Shown: positions 52,439 to 60,524 of the stretch, piece after piece
How the letters are laid out: every line of letters starts with the position of its first letter
How positions within the stretch are numbered: the stretch's first letter is position 1
Origin: Peptococcaceae bacterium
GTDB taxonomy: Bacteria; Bacillota; DSM-12270; Thermacetogeniales; Thermacetogeniaceae
Length of the DNA: 64,000 bases
Direction: 5' to 3'
Assembly (NCBI GenBank): GCA_023249405.1
Contig: JAHFCR010000005.1
Coordinates: forward strand, 1-64,000
Notes under the pieces: generated by a model
What the model was told of the DNA's origin: nothing
Databases searched by the model: none
Seen by the model: the letters and a program-made list of their open reading frames with translations, nothing else
Program-made: the position numbers and the translations under genes

Positions 52439-53209
52439 ATGGTTAATAAGGTTGAGATATGCGGCGTCAATACGTCCAAACTTCCGGTATTAACCAGCGC
52501 CCAGATGCGGGAACTGTTCCAATATATCCAGAGCGGAGATAAAACTGCTCGTGAGAAGCTGATCAGCGGCAACCTCCGCCTGGTGCTGAGCGTCATCCAA
52601 CGATTTATCAACCGCGGTGAATATGTCGACGACCTGTTTCAGGTGGGCTGCATCGGTCTGATCAAAGCGATCGACAACTTCGATCTGGGCCAGAACGTTA
52701 AATTCTCTACCTATGCCGTGCCGATGATTATCGGAGAGATCAGGCGCTACCTGCGAGACAACAATCCGATCCGGGTCAGCCGCTCTTTGCGGGATATCGC
52801 CTACAAGGCGATTCAAGTTCGGGAAACCCTGGTGAACCGGCATTCCCGGGAGCCATCCCTGAACGAGATCGCAGAAGAATTGAGCATCCCCAGGGAAGAG
52901 GTCATCTTCGCCATGGATGCTATCCAGGAGCCGGTCTCACTCTTTGAGCCGATCTATCACGACGGTGGCGACCCGATCTTCGTTATGGATCAGATCGGGG
53001 ACGAGAAGAACCACGACGGCAACTGGCTGGAGCGGATCTCGGTCCGGGACGCCCTCCGGAAGCTGAGCGACCGGGAAAAACTGATCCTCACGCTGCGTTT
53101 TTTTGAGGGCAAGACCCAGATGGAAGTCGCTGAGGAGATCGGGATTTCCCAGGCCCAGGTCTCCCGTTTGGAAAAAGCCGCTCTCAATCATATGAAGAAA
53201 TATGTCTGA
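52439..53209 (+). CDS. sigG: RNA polymerase sigma-G factor (forespore, late)
   Basis: This sigma factor directs late forespore genes. It has 256 residues from ATG 52439, with VNKVEICGVNTSKLPVL at the start, NNPIRVSRSLRDIAYKA in region 3, region 2 LVLSVIQRFINRGEYVDDLF, and region 4 GKTQMEVAEEIGISQAQVSR, all nearly as in B. subtilis. The frame is open to ATG 52376 (AAGGTAATA), which would add 21 residues not seen in relatives; GGGAGG 10 bases before 52439 supports the inner start. sigF-type promoter elements were not confidently found. Confidence 0.95.
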   Translation: MVNKVEICGVNTSKLPVLTSAQMRELFQYIQSGDKTAREKLISGNLRLVLSVIQRFINRGEYVDDLFQVGCIGLIKAIDNFDLGQNVKFSTYAVPMIIGEIRRYLRDNNPIRVSRSLRDIAYKAIQVRETLVNRHSREPSLNEIAEELSIPREEVIFAMDAIQEPVSLFEPIYHDGGDPIFVMDQIGDEKNHDGNWLERISVRDALRKLSDREKLILTLRFFEGKTQMEVAEEIGISQAQVSRLEKAALNHMKKYV

Positions 53210-53233
53210 TCACTCAAAAAGGGAGTCCTGAGC

Positions 53234-53917
53234 ATGAGACGCAGGGTCGGGATCGCTATACTCGTTGGTGTGTTGCTGACAGGATTGTTGGCGCCCTATA
53301 TAACACAGGTGTTTGCCAAAGAACAGGCTAGCAAGGCCTATAATCCGGAAAACCTGATCAGGCTGCATATCATTGCCAATAGCAACAACGCCCAGGATCA
53401 GGAATTGAAGTATCGTGTGCGCGATGCCATCGTGGCTGCCTTAAGGCCCGAGTTGTTGAAACTGCACAGCCGCCCGGAGGCCGAATCGCTGCTTACGGCT
53501 GAGCGGGACAAGATTGTCGGCATCGCCGAGCAGACTATCGCTGCCAACGGATATTCATATCCGGCCAGGATGGAGATCGGCAATTTTAATTTCCCAACCC
53601 GGGCTTACGGCAGCCTGGTGCTGCCTGCCGGCAGCTACAGGGCGGTGAGGATCGTGCTCGGGCAGGGCGCAGGAGCCAACTGGTGGTGTGTCCTTTTTCC
53701 TCCGCTCTGCTTCGTTGACGTTGCCGGATCGGGCGTTAAAACAGGCTATGCCGGTAAGGACCCGGGCGAGACCCTGGCCAAAGGAGCAACCACAATTGTG
53801 GCGGCCAATGATGATCTGGCCCCGGTGGCCGAAGGCGGCGGCGTGCAGCTCAGGCTGCGGATGTTGGACTGGCTGGAGACGGAATCGGGCTATATGGCCA
53901 GGCTGTTCAGCTCCTAA
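53234..53917 (+). CDS. spoIIR: Sporulation signalling protein SpoIIR
   Basis: SpoIIR is secreted from the forespore and activates SpoIIGA, coupling forespore sigma-F to mother-cell sigma-E. It has 227 residues: signal peptide 1-28 (GIAILVGVLLTGLLAPYITQ), then the conserved RLHIIANSNNAQDQELKYRV (about 43-62) and LPAGSYRAVRIVLGQGAGAN, then WWCVLFPPLCFVD. ATG 53234 follows AAAGGGAG 18-11 bases upstream. It begins 24 bases after sigG, so it shares a transcript with it, and all partners of the SpoIIR-SpoIIGA-sigma-E checkpoint lie within 3.4 kb. Confidence 0.94.
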   Translation: MRRRVGIAILVGVLLTGLLAPYITQVFAKEQASKAYNPENLIRLHIIANSNNAQDQELKYRVRDAIVAALRPELLKLHSRPEAESLLTAERDKIVGIAEQTIAANGYSYPARMEIGNFNFPTRAYGSLVLPAGSYRAVRIVLGQGAGANWWCVLFPPLCFVDVAGSGVKTGYAGKDPGETLAKGATTIVAANDDLAPVAEGGGVQLRLRMLDWLETESGYMARLFSS

Positions 53918-53994
53918 AAGATCATTGGCTATTGAGGCGATCAGAGGAACTAATCCTATCCCCTGCACATATAGTAGATCAGGGGGTGAAAGAT

Positions 53995-54261
53995 TTGGTC
54001 AAGATTTCGGAACTCCGTTTGCGCGATGTGATCAATATCATGGATGGGAAGCGGCTGGGCACTATCAAGGACATCGATTTTGACCTGGAGGCCGGCAAGA
54101 TAAAATCCCTGATCCTGCCGGGCAGCGGCGGCCGTTTTTTTAGCATGTTTGCACGGAGTGATGAAGTGGTGGTTCCATGGGAAAATATTACGAAAATAGG
54201 GGTAGACGTCATCCTGGTGAACCTGGGACCGGTGATCCAGCCAAATCACCTGCAAAAGTAA
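53995..54261 (+). CDS. PRC-barrel sporulation protein, YlmC/YmxH family
   Basis: This 88-residue PRC-barrel protein of the YlmC/YmxH family, often next to sigG in Firmicutes, reads VKISELRLRDVINIMDGKRL at the start, then GTIKDIDFDLEAGKIKSLIL, and ends with a PWENITKIGVDVILVNL strand. TTG 53995 has AGGGGGTG 8 bases upstream; GTG 53986 is the alternative and adds three residues. The role is unknown; it is thought to be expressed in sporulation. A terminator follows 29 bases after the stop. Confidence 0.88.
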   Translation: MVKISELRLRDVINIMDGKRLGTIKDIDFDLEAGKIKSLILPGSGGRFFSMFARSDEVVVPWENITKIGVDVILVNLGPVIQPNHLQK

Positions 54262-54289
54262 AAAAGAAAAAGAAGCATTAGAGACCTCC

Positions 54290-54314
54290 GTCCCAAAAAG
54301 TAGGGACTTTTTTT
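54290..54314 (+). terminator. Rho-independent terminator after the YlmC/YmxH gene
   Basis: GTCCC (54290-54294) pairs with GGGAC (54303-54307) around 8 bases, followed by TTTTTTT. It isolates the nrd block that follows. Confidence 0.7.
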
Positions 54315-54336
54315 ATGCCCGTAGGCAGGATTTATT

Positions 54337-54384
54337 TAACTATATGTAGTATAATTAAAAAAACGCACACCCAATATCTTGGGA
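54337..54384 (+). promoter_or_regulatory. Tandem NrdR-box-like operators upstream of nrdR
   Basis: Two near-palindromes fit the NrdR box core CWATATNTWG: CTATATGTAG (54340-54349) and CAATATCTTG (54372-54381). Their first bases are exactly 32 bp apart, close to the three-turn spacing of paired NrdR boxes in known bacteria. A TATAAT (54350-54355) overlaps the first box. NrdR bound here would repress its own operon, which includes nrdD and nrdG; that is inferred from motif and layout. Confidence 0.75.
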
Positions 54385-54433
54385 TTGTTAGCCTTTTACC
54401 GATGGTAATAGCTGTTTATCCGGAGGCGAGGGA

Positions 54434-54910
54434 ATGCGCTGTCCATACTGTAAAAGCAGTGATACCCGGGTGCTGGATTCCCGCTCCGCTGAGGAGCGGG
54501 ATACCATCAGGCGACGCCGGGAGTGTGCCGACTGCAACCGCCGTTTTACCACGTACGAAAGGATTGAAGAGGTGCCTCTCTGGGTGGTCAAGAAGGACAG
54601 GCGGAGGGAACTGTTCAGCCGGGAGAAGCTTCTACGCGGGATCATGAAAGCCTGCGAAAAGCGCCGGGCCACCCTGGAGACGATCTCCTCCCTGGTGGAT
54701 GATATCGAACGCACCCTGAAGGATGCGCCCAACTCCGAGGTGCCCAGCGTGGAGATCGGACGCCTGGTGATGGAGCACCTGCGTACCGTGGATAAGGTGG
54801 CCTACATCCGCTTTGCTTCGGTTTACCGCGAATTCAAGGATGTGGGGGAGATCCTCACCTGCCTGGAGGAGTTGAACCTGGAGAATGCGGCAGAAAATAA
54901 CAAGGCATAG
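54434..54910 (+). CDS. nrdR: Transcriptional repressor NrdR
   Basis: NrdR is an ATP/dATP-sensing repressor of ribonucleotide reductase genes. It has 158 residues: a zinc ribbon with C3, C6, C31 and C34 (MRCPYCKSSDTRVLDSR, CADC), then an ATP-cone domain (about 49-139) starting VKKDRRRELFSREKLLRGIM. ATG 54434 follows CCGGAGGCGAGGG. It heads an apparent operon with a protein kinase, nrdD and nrdG, behind two NrdR-type boxes. Confidence 0.96.
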   Translation: MRCPYCKSSDTRVLDSRSAEERDTIRRRRECADCNRRFTTYERIEEVPLWVVKKDRRRELFSREKLLRGIMKACEKRRATLETISSLVDDIERTLKDAPNSEVPSVEIGRLVMEHLRTVDKVAYIRFASVYREFKDVGEILTCLEELNLENAAENNKA

Positions 54911-54919
54911 GTAGACGGC

Positions 54920-55771
54920 ATGCATTTAGAGATCGGCACTGCGGTTTATGGCGCCAACAGAAATTGTTACAGAGTGGAAGGGCTGCTCGGGCGGGGGGCA
55001 TTTAGCGAGTTATACAGGATCATCTCGGATGATGGGCGGTCTTATGCCTTGAAAATGGCGTCGCCTCTGCAATTGCAGGAGGATGAACCGGATCTTCTCT
55101 TAAACGAAGGCAGAATGGCACCGCTCATCGATCATCCCCATGTGATCCGGGTCTACTATTTTCATGACGGCAGCGCGCATTCCGGCCTTCCTCCCTACCT
55201 GATCATGGATTACGCGGACGGCGGCTCGTTGCAGGATATGCTGGATTGCCGCAGGAGATCGGGGGTTCTGTTTGGCAGCCGGCCCGTGCGTGCGATGCTG
55301 TCCCAGTTAGCCGGAGGCATGATGGCCATCAACGAGGCGCTGATTCACGGCGATATCAAGCCGGATAACATCCTGGTTCAGGGCGGGATGCTGAAGATAT
55401 CCGACTTCGGGCTCGCTAGAATAATCGGGTCGGCAGACAGGTCGGCCACCAGGCTGCTGCAGCATGAGCGGTACCTGGCGCCAGAGGCCTGGAAGCGCCG
55501 GGAGGGCGCTATCCAGATGGACATGTACTCGATGGGGATTGTCTTTTATGAGTTGGCAACGCTGCAGCATCCTTATGAGGCGGGTTTGCGGGAGCAGTCG
55601 ATCGCTTCCTGGAGAGAGGCCCATCTGCACACTCCGGCACCGCCGCCGGACAGGCTCAATCCAGCATTACCGCCCGGCATTGCCCGGGTGATCCAAAGGA
55701 TGATAGCCAAGCTGCCGGAAGATCGCTATACTGCATGGAGCGAGATCGTTGACGTTTTAGAAGCTGGATAA
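54920..55771 (+). CDS. Soluble Hanks-type Ser/Thr protein kinase
   Basis: This 283-residue stand-alone kinase domain has no membrane span or sensor part. Motifs: glycine loop LGRGAFSELY (23-32), Lys45 in YALKM, catalytic loop HGDIKPDN (143-150; a Gly replaces the Arg of HRD, so the RD class control is absent), DFG (162-164) and APE (187-189). All catalytic residues are present. It begins 9 bases after nrdR and ends 56 bases before nrdD, so it is within the nrd operon. The target is unknown; the placement suggests a link to nucleotide reduction. Confidence 0.88.
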   Translation: MHLEIGTAVYGANRNCYRVEGLLGRGAFSELYRIISDDGRSYALKMASPLQLQEDEPDLLLNEGRMAPLIDHPHVIRVYYFHDGSAHSGLPPYLIMDYADGGSLQDMLDCRRRSGVLFGSRPVRAMLSQLAGGMMAINEALIHGDIKPDNILVQGGMLKISDFGLARIIGSADRSATRLLQHERYLAPEAWKRREGAIQMDMYSMGIVFYELATLQHPYEAGLREQSIASWREAHLHTPAPPPDRLNPALPPGIARVIQRMIAKLPEDRYTAWSEIVDVLEAG

Positions 55772-55826
55772 AAATAACACAATAGATGTGACAGCCAATA
55801 AGAGGAGACAGGGGGCGCGGCATTTA

Positions 55827-57839
55827 ATGTTTGCCAAAATTAGAAAGAGAGACGGAAGAGAAGCATCCTTCGACGATTCCAAGATCACCGACGCCATCTT
55901 CAAGGCAGCGCGGGCGGTAGGGGGAGAAGATCGGGAAACCGCCATGGAGTTGACTTTGGATGTGTTGCGGATGCTGAAACAGCAGTATAACGGGCAGGTC
56001 TTCGGGGTTGAAGACGTTCAGGATATGGTGGAGAAGATCCTGATCGAGAAGGGGCACGCCAAGACAGCCAAGGCCTATATCCTCTACCGGGACCGGCGCA
56101 CCCGGCTGCGCGACGCCAAGGGCGAACTGATGGATGTGGTGGAGGATATCATTGCCGAAACCGACCGGGACAACGCCAACGTGGGCAATAGCCCGTCTGC
56201 CAAGATGCTGCAGATCGCCAGCGCCGCCAGCCGGAGGTATTACCTGACGCGTCTGATCGATGAGGATTATTCCCTGGCCCACAGCCGGGGAGATATACAC
56301 ATCCACGATCTGGACTTCTATGCAACCACTCTTAATTGCTTGCAGATACCCCTGGAAAAGCTATTGTTGGAAGGATTCAACACCGGACATGGCTTCATCC
56401 GGCCGCCCAAGCGCCCGGCATCGGCCACCTCGCTGGCGGCGATCATTCTGCAGAGTTCGCAGAATGACATGTTCGGCGGACAATCCTTCCCCTTCTTTGA
56501 CAAGCAGATCGCCCCATCGATGGATGGTGCCGACGAGGACCAGGTGTACCAGGCGATGGAAGCGCTGGTCTTTAACCTGAACAGCATGCATAGCAGGGCG
56601 GGCAGTCAGGTTCCGTTTTCATCCATCAACCTGGGAACAGATACCAGCGAGGCGGGGCGGCGGGTGACCCGGAATTTCCTGCTGGCCTATGAGGCCGGCC
56701 TCGGCCGCGGGGAAAACCCGATCTTTCCCAACGTCATTTTCCGGGCCCAGAAAGGCGTCAATTTCGAACCGGGTGATCCCAACTACGACCTGTTCCAGCT
56801 CGCCGTCAGGGTGGCCAGCAAGCGGCTGAACCCGACCTTCAGCTTCATGGACTCCTCCTTCAATAAACCTTACGACGACCAGGTATCCTACATGGGCTGC
56901 CGCACCAGAACCATGGACAACCGCCGCGGCCCCTCCGTCACCACCGGGCGCGGCAATCTCTCCTTCACCACCATCAACCTGCCCCGGCTGGCGATCAAGG
57001 CGGAGCGCAACATGAAAAACTTCTGGCGGCTGCTGGAGGATGTGACCGAACTGACCATCAACCAGCTCTACCACCGCTTCCAGGTGCAGTGCCGGCTCAG
57101 GGTCAAGGACATGCCCTTTGTGATGGGCCAGCACCTCTACCTGGGTTCGGAGCAACTGAACCAGGATGACTCCATCGAGCCCGCCATTGTCAATGGCACT
57201 CTGACCATAGGCTTCATCGGGCTGGCCGAGACGCTGGTAGCCCTGACCGGCTACCACCACGGGCAGAGCAAGGAGGCTCAGGAGTTGGGACTCGCAATTA
57301 TAGCCTACCTGAGAAAGAAGGCGGATGAGGCGAGTGAGCGCTTCAACCTCAACTACACGCTGCTGGCCACGCCGGCCGAGGGGACATGCAGCAGGTTTAT
57401 CAAAATGGACCGCAAGGAATATGGGATCATCCCAGGGGTTACCGACCAGGAATATAATACCAATTCATATCACATTCCTGTTCATTTTCCGATCAGCAGC
57501 TTTGACAAGATCAGCCTGGAGGGGCCCTATCATAAGTTCTGCAATGCCGGGCACATCAGCTATGTAGAGTTTGCCTCGCCGCCGCAGAACAACCCGGAAG
57601 CGGTGGAGACGATCATCCGGCACATGGCGGAGAGCGATATGGGCTACGCCGGCATCAACTACCCGGTGGATTTCTGCTGCAACTGCGGTTTGCAGGGGGT
57701 CATCAACGATCCGGACTGCCCTCGCTGCGGTTCCGGCGATATACGGCGCATCCGGCGGATCACCGGCTATCTGAGCACCATCGACCGCTTCAACGATGGC
57801 AAGGTGGCAGAATTGAAACACCGGCTGCCTAACAGCTGA
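55827..57839 (+). CDS. nrdD: Anaerobic ribonucleoside-triphosphate reductase (class III)
   Basis: This glycyl-radical enzyme reduces NTPs to dNTPs without oxygen. It has 670 residues: ATP-cone (about 3-90, KIRKRDGREASFDDSKITDA), the catalytic barrel with IHIHDLDFYATTLNCLQIPL and MGCRTRTMDNRRGPS, zinc site cysteines near the end (CCNCGLQG, CPRCGSGD), and the glycyl-radical loop RITGYLS. ATG 55827 is preferred by homology; the open frame goes up to GTG 55788, which lacks a ribosome site. Its activase nrdG follows after 118 bases. Confidence 0.96.
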   Translation: MFAKIRKRDGREASFDDSKITDAIFKAARAVGGEDRETAMELTLDVLRMLKQQYNGQVFGVEDVQDMVEKILIEKGHAKTAKAYILYRDRRTRLRDAKGELMDVVEDIIAETDRDNANVGNSPSAKMLQIASAASRRYYLTRLIDEDYSLAHSRGDIHIHDLDFYATTLNCLQIPLEKLLLEGFNTGHGFIRPPKRPASATSLAAIILQSSQNDMFGGQSFPFFDKQIAPSMDGADEDQVYQAMEALVFNLNSMHSRAGSQVPFSSINLGTDTSEAGRRVTRNFLLAYEAGLGRGENPIFPNVIFRAQKGVNFEPGDPNYDLFQLAVRVASKRLNPTFSFMDSSFNKPYDDQVSYMGCRTRTMDNRRGPSVTTGRGNLSFTTINLPRLAIKAERNMKNFWRLLEDVTELTINQLYHRFQVQCRLRVKDMPFVMGQHLYLGSEQLNQDDSIEPAIVNGTLTIGFIGLAETLVALTGYHHGQSKEAQELGLAIIAYLRKKADEASERFNLNYTLLATPAEGTCSRFIKMDRKEYGIIPGVTDQEYNTNSYHIPVHFPISSFDKISLEGPYHKFCNAGHISYVEFASPPQNNPEAVETIIRHMAESDMGYAGINYPVDFCCNCGLQGVINDPDCPRCGSGDIRRIRRITGYLSTIDRFNDGKVAELKHRLPNS

Positions 57840-57957
57840 AACTTCGACGGACATTGACGGGCGATGCTCCTGAGAATCATGTTTCAAGCTTGAAGAATGC
57901 CTTTGGACAAGCAGGGAAGAACAACGTTTTTAAAGTGTCTTTAACGGGGGAAACAGC

Positions 57958-58461
57958 GTGAAGATCAGGGTGGCGGGTATAGACAGGGAGAGCGTGGTAG
58001 ACGGCCCCGGACTGCGGTTCGTCCTCTTTGCGCAGGGATGCCCGCATCGCTGTCCGGGCTGTCATAATCCTGACACCTGGGACTTTGAAGGCGGTCAGGA
58101 GATGGACACGGGAGAGATCCTGAGCCAGATCGAGGGGACCAGGTTGATCAGGGGTGTCACTCTTTCCGGGGGCGAACCCTTTGCGCAGGCAGGCGCCTGC
58201 GCCCTTATAGCGGAGCGGGTTAGGGCCATGGGCCTGGATACTGTCACCTATACAGGGAATACTTTTGAGGATCTGCTGGCCAGGTCAGAACGGGATCCTG
58301 ACGTGAAGCGGCTCCTGGAAGCGACGGATCTATTGGTGGACGGGCCTTTCATCGTCGAGGAGCGGGACTGGGACATCCCTTTCCAGGGCTCGCGCAACCA
58401 GCGACAGATCCTGGTGGCGGCATCCCTGACAGCAGGCAGGGTGATTCGAGTTGGCGCCTGA
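57958..58461 (+). CDS. nrdG: Anaerobic ribonucleotide reductase activating protein
   Basis: NrdG is a radical-SAM enzyme that makes the glycyl radical on NrdD. It has 167 residues with the radical-SAM cysteines C28, C32 and C35 in AQGCPHRCPGCHNPDTW, the SAM-binding GVTLSGGEPFAQ (about 63-74), and the glycine-rich start VDGPGLRFVLFAQ. GTG 57958 follows AACGGGGG. It is in the same operon as nrdD. Confidence 0.95.
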   Translation: MKIRVAGIDRESVVDGPGLRFVLFAQGCPHRCPGCHNPDTWDFEGGQEMDTGEILSQIEGTRLIRGVTLSGGEPFAQAGACALIAERVRAMGLDTVTYTGNTFEDLLARSERDPDVKRLLEATDLLVDGPFIVEERDWDIPFQGSRNQRQILVAASLTAGRVIRVGA

Positions 58462-58583
58462 GCGTTGAGTGGGATAGGCATTTCCGGAATAAGAGTGCTC
58501 ATGGTCTTCCTGCGTATTTCCCGACAGAGGAAGATAGATCGCGGAGGAAGATGCATCTGGATAAAGAGGGGGAGTAACGGAAC

Positions 58584-59159
58584 ATGCCGATCAATGTTGA
58601 TGATCTGATAAGAGATGCATTGGAGTCGGGGGCTGCGCATGCAGCGATGGCGGATACGTCTAAGATCGTGTTCCACGAGGAGTTCAGGCAGGCCTGTGAA
58701 AAAAACGTGTGCCGGAAATACAATACCAACTGGATGGGTCCGCCGGCGATCGGCCCGATATCCGAGCTGATGGAAAGGGCCAGGAAATACAGACAGGGGC
58801 TGCTGTTCCAGACGGTCCATCAGCTGGACAGAACCTTTGATTATCAGGGCATGCTTGAAGGCGGCAGGATCCACGAGCGGGTGTTCAGAACCCTCTTGGA
58901 AAAGATCAGGACAAAGTACGCATTCAGTGAGATGCTTCCCCTGAATGCAGGTTGTTGCAGTATCTGTGAGAGATGCGCCTATCTTGACCAGGAGCCGTGC
59001 CGCCACCCCGATCTGGCAGTTTCTTCGGTGGAGGCATACGGGATTGACGTGATGGCTCTGGAAAAAAGTGCCGGCATTCCGTATTATAATGGTAAAGATA
59101 CTGTTTCCTATGTCGGTCTGATCCTTTTTAATGAGGATGAAACGACGCCTGATACATAG
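58584..59159 (+). CDS. DUF2284 predicted metal-binding protein
   Basis: This 191-residue cysteine-rich protein has KIVFHEEFRQACEKNVCRKY (about 26-45), then the cluster CCSICERCAYLDQEPCRHPD near 120-140, the DUF2284 signature with likely iron-sulfur or metal ligands, and VEAYGIDVMALEKSAGIPYY. Family members occur in methanogens and anaerobes; the reaction is unknown. ATG 58584 follows AGAGGGGGAGTAACGG. It may be read through from nrdG. The stop is followed at once by inverted repeat copy C. Confidence 0.8.
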   Translation: MPINVDDLIRDALESGAAHAAMADTSKIVFHEEFRQACEKNVCRKYNTNWMGPPAIGPISELMERARKYRQGLLFQTVHQLDRTFDYQGMLEGGRIHERVFRTLLEKIRTKYAFSEMLPLNAGCCSICERCAYLDQEPCRHPDLAVSSVEAYGIDVMALEKSAGIPYYNGKDTVSYVGLILFNEDETTPDT

Positions 59160-59161
59160 GG

Positions 59162-59224
59162 CGGCGCCCGGCTTAAGCCGCTTATCTCCCGCTTGAGAGA
59201 GGCAGGAGTTTAATGGCGGTTAGG
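59162..59224 (-). repeat. Structured dispersed repeat, copy C (module 1 only, inverted)
   Basis: Read on the minus strand this gives CTAACCGCCATTAAACTCCT, then AAGCGGGAGATAAGCGGC (18 bases identical to copy A), then TTAAGCCGGGCGCC. The inner hairpin CTCCTGC/GCGGGAG is kept with a T.G wobble. Module 2 is absent. It lies between the DUF2284 stop and pgeF, opposite in orientation to copies A and B. Confidence 0.65.
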
Positions 59225-59255
59225 CACATCAAATAAAAGAAAAAAGGGACAGCGC

Positions 59256-60101
59256 ATGGAGTTTACATTAAAAACAGAGCCTGGTATGGTGCCATATCTG
59301 ACCTTGCCCGGTTTCGGCGGTGAGCAGGGCAACCATGGGGTGCTACTGGCCTTCACTACCCGCCGCGGCGGGGTCGGCACCGGGTCTTATGCTGAATTGA
59401 ACCTGGGCCTGAGCGCCGGAGATGAACCCGGGACGGTAGCCGAAAACCGGAGGCTGCTCTGCAATACGCTGGGCCTGGATGTTGGCCGGCTCTCCATTGT
59501 CAAACAGGTGCACAGCGACCGCGTGGTGGTTGTCGACGATGACCGGAGCAGCGCTGCTCCGGTCATCGAGGCGGATGCCCAGGTGACTGCCATCCCTGGT
59601 ATTCCCCTGTTCAGCCTGTTTGCGGATTGTCTGGCGGTTTACCTTTACGACCCGGTGTGCGGTGTTATCGGGCTGGCTCACGCCGGCTGGCGCGGCACGG
59701 TGGCGGGGATCGCCAGGAAGACGGTGGCAGTGATGGCAGAGCAGTTCGGCGTCAGGCCGGAGCACTGCCATGCCGCCCTGGCTCCGGCTGCGGGACCCTG
59801 CTGCTACGAGGTGGGGGATGAGGTGGCTGAGGCGGCCCGGGCGGTTTTTCCAAAGAGCTGGAACGTCTTGCGTCCGCGCCGGGGGGATACTGGCATCAAC
59901 AGACAGGCGCCTGGAGATCGGGGCAAGTGGACATTTGACCTCTGGGAAGGGAACGCCGGGTGGCTCCGGGAGGCGGGATTGAGGCGGGAGAATATTATTA
60001 TCAGCCGGTTTTGCACCATCTGCCGCCAGGATATGTTCTTTTCCCACCGGGGCAGCGGCGGCCTCACCGGCCGGATGGCGGCGCTGCTGATGTTATGCTA
60101 G
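59256..60101 (+). CDS. pgeF: Purine nucleoside phosphorylase / laccase-domain protein, PgeF/YlmD family
   Basis: This 281-residue member of the YfiH/YlmD family breaks inosine and adenosine and may proofread peptidoglycan intermediates; older records call it polyphenol oxidase. Motifs: TTRRGGVGTGSYAELNLGL (about 30-50), IVKQVHSDRV (about 80), FADCLAVYLYD (about 125), LAHAGWRGTVAGIARKTV and a late GPCCYEVGDEV, with the metal-ligand Cys and His. ATG 59256 follows AAAAAAGGGACA. Typical dcw-end location (ylmD-ylmE-sepF). Confidence 0.9.
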   Translation: MEFTLKTEPGMVPYLTLPGFGGEQGNHGVLLAFTTRRGGVGTGSYAELNLGLSAGDEPGTVAENRRLLCNTLGLDVGRLSIVKQVHSDRVVVVDDDRSSAAPVIEADAQVTAIPGIPLFSLFADCLAVYLYDPVCGVIGLAHAGWRGTVAGIARKTVAVMAEQFGVRPEHCHAALAPAAGPCCYEVGDEVAEAARAVFPKSWNVLRPRRGDTGINRQAPGDRGKWTFDLWEGNAGWLREAGLRRENIIISRFCTICRQDMFFSHRGSGGLTGRMAALLMLC

Positions 60102-60287
60102 GCTTATTGTGGCGTCGTGAAGCTGATTCCTGATGATGTGAACTGGAAAAAACGACAAGTAGAGATATGATAGACTGTTTAAACCTGAGCCGGTTGCATA
60201 TTGCGATCAGGGAATAACAGAGAGGAGAACAGAACCGGTCAATGGCAAATACTAATTGAAAATCCATTGAAGGGGGATGCTGACAAG

Positions 60288-60524
60288 ATGAACTGTAATG
60301 CAGATGGGGGATTGAAAACCCTGGCTGTAGTGGTGAGCGGCATGAGCTGCAGCCACTGCCAGCGGGCTGTTGAAGAGGCGGTATCTGCGGTGGATGGAAT
60401 CACCCACGCCAGCGCGGCATTGGAGACGGGGATGCTGACAGTTGTTTACGATCCCCGGAAGGTAGATTTCGCTAAAGTTCAGGATGCGGTGGTCAGATCC
60501 GGTTATGAAGCACGACAGGGATAG
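60288..60524 (+). CDS. CopZ-like heavy-metal-associated (HMA) domain protein
   Basis: This 78-residue copper-chaperone-like HMA domain has the metal motif GMSCSHC (18-24, C21 and C24) and DPRKVDFAKVQDAVVRSGYE near the end. ATG 60288 has GGGGGATGCTG upstream; the open frame extends to 60201. The HlyD-like gene overlaps its end by 20 bases, so the two are co-transcribed. No copper ATPase is near. Confidence 0.88.
   Translation: MNCNADGGLKTLAVVVSGMSCSHCQRAVEEAVSAVDGITHASAALETGMLTVVYDPRKVDFAKVQDAVVRSGYEARQG

Noticed and set aside
55788-55826. NrdR box directly before nrdD (ACACAATAGATGTG)
   Set aside because: It looks partly palindromic but fails the CWATATNTWG core and has no second box at three-turn spacing.
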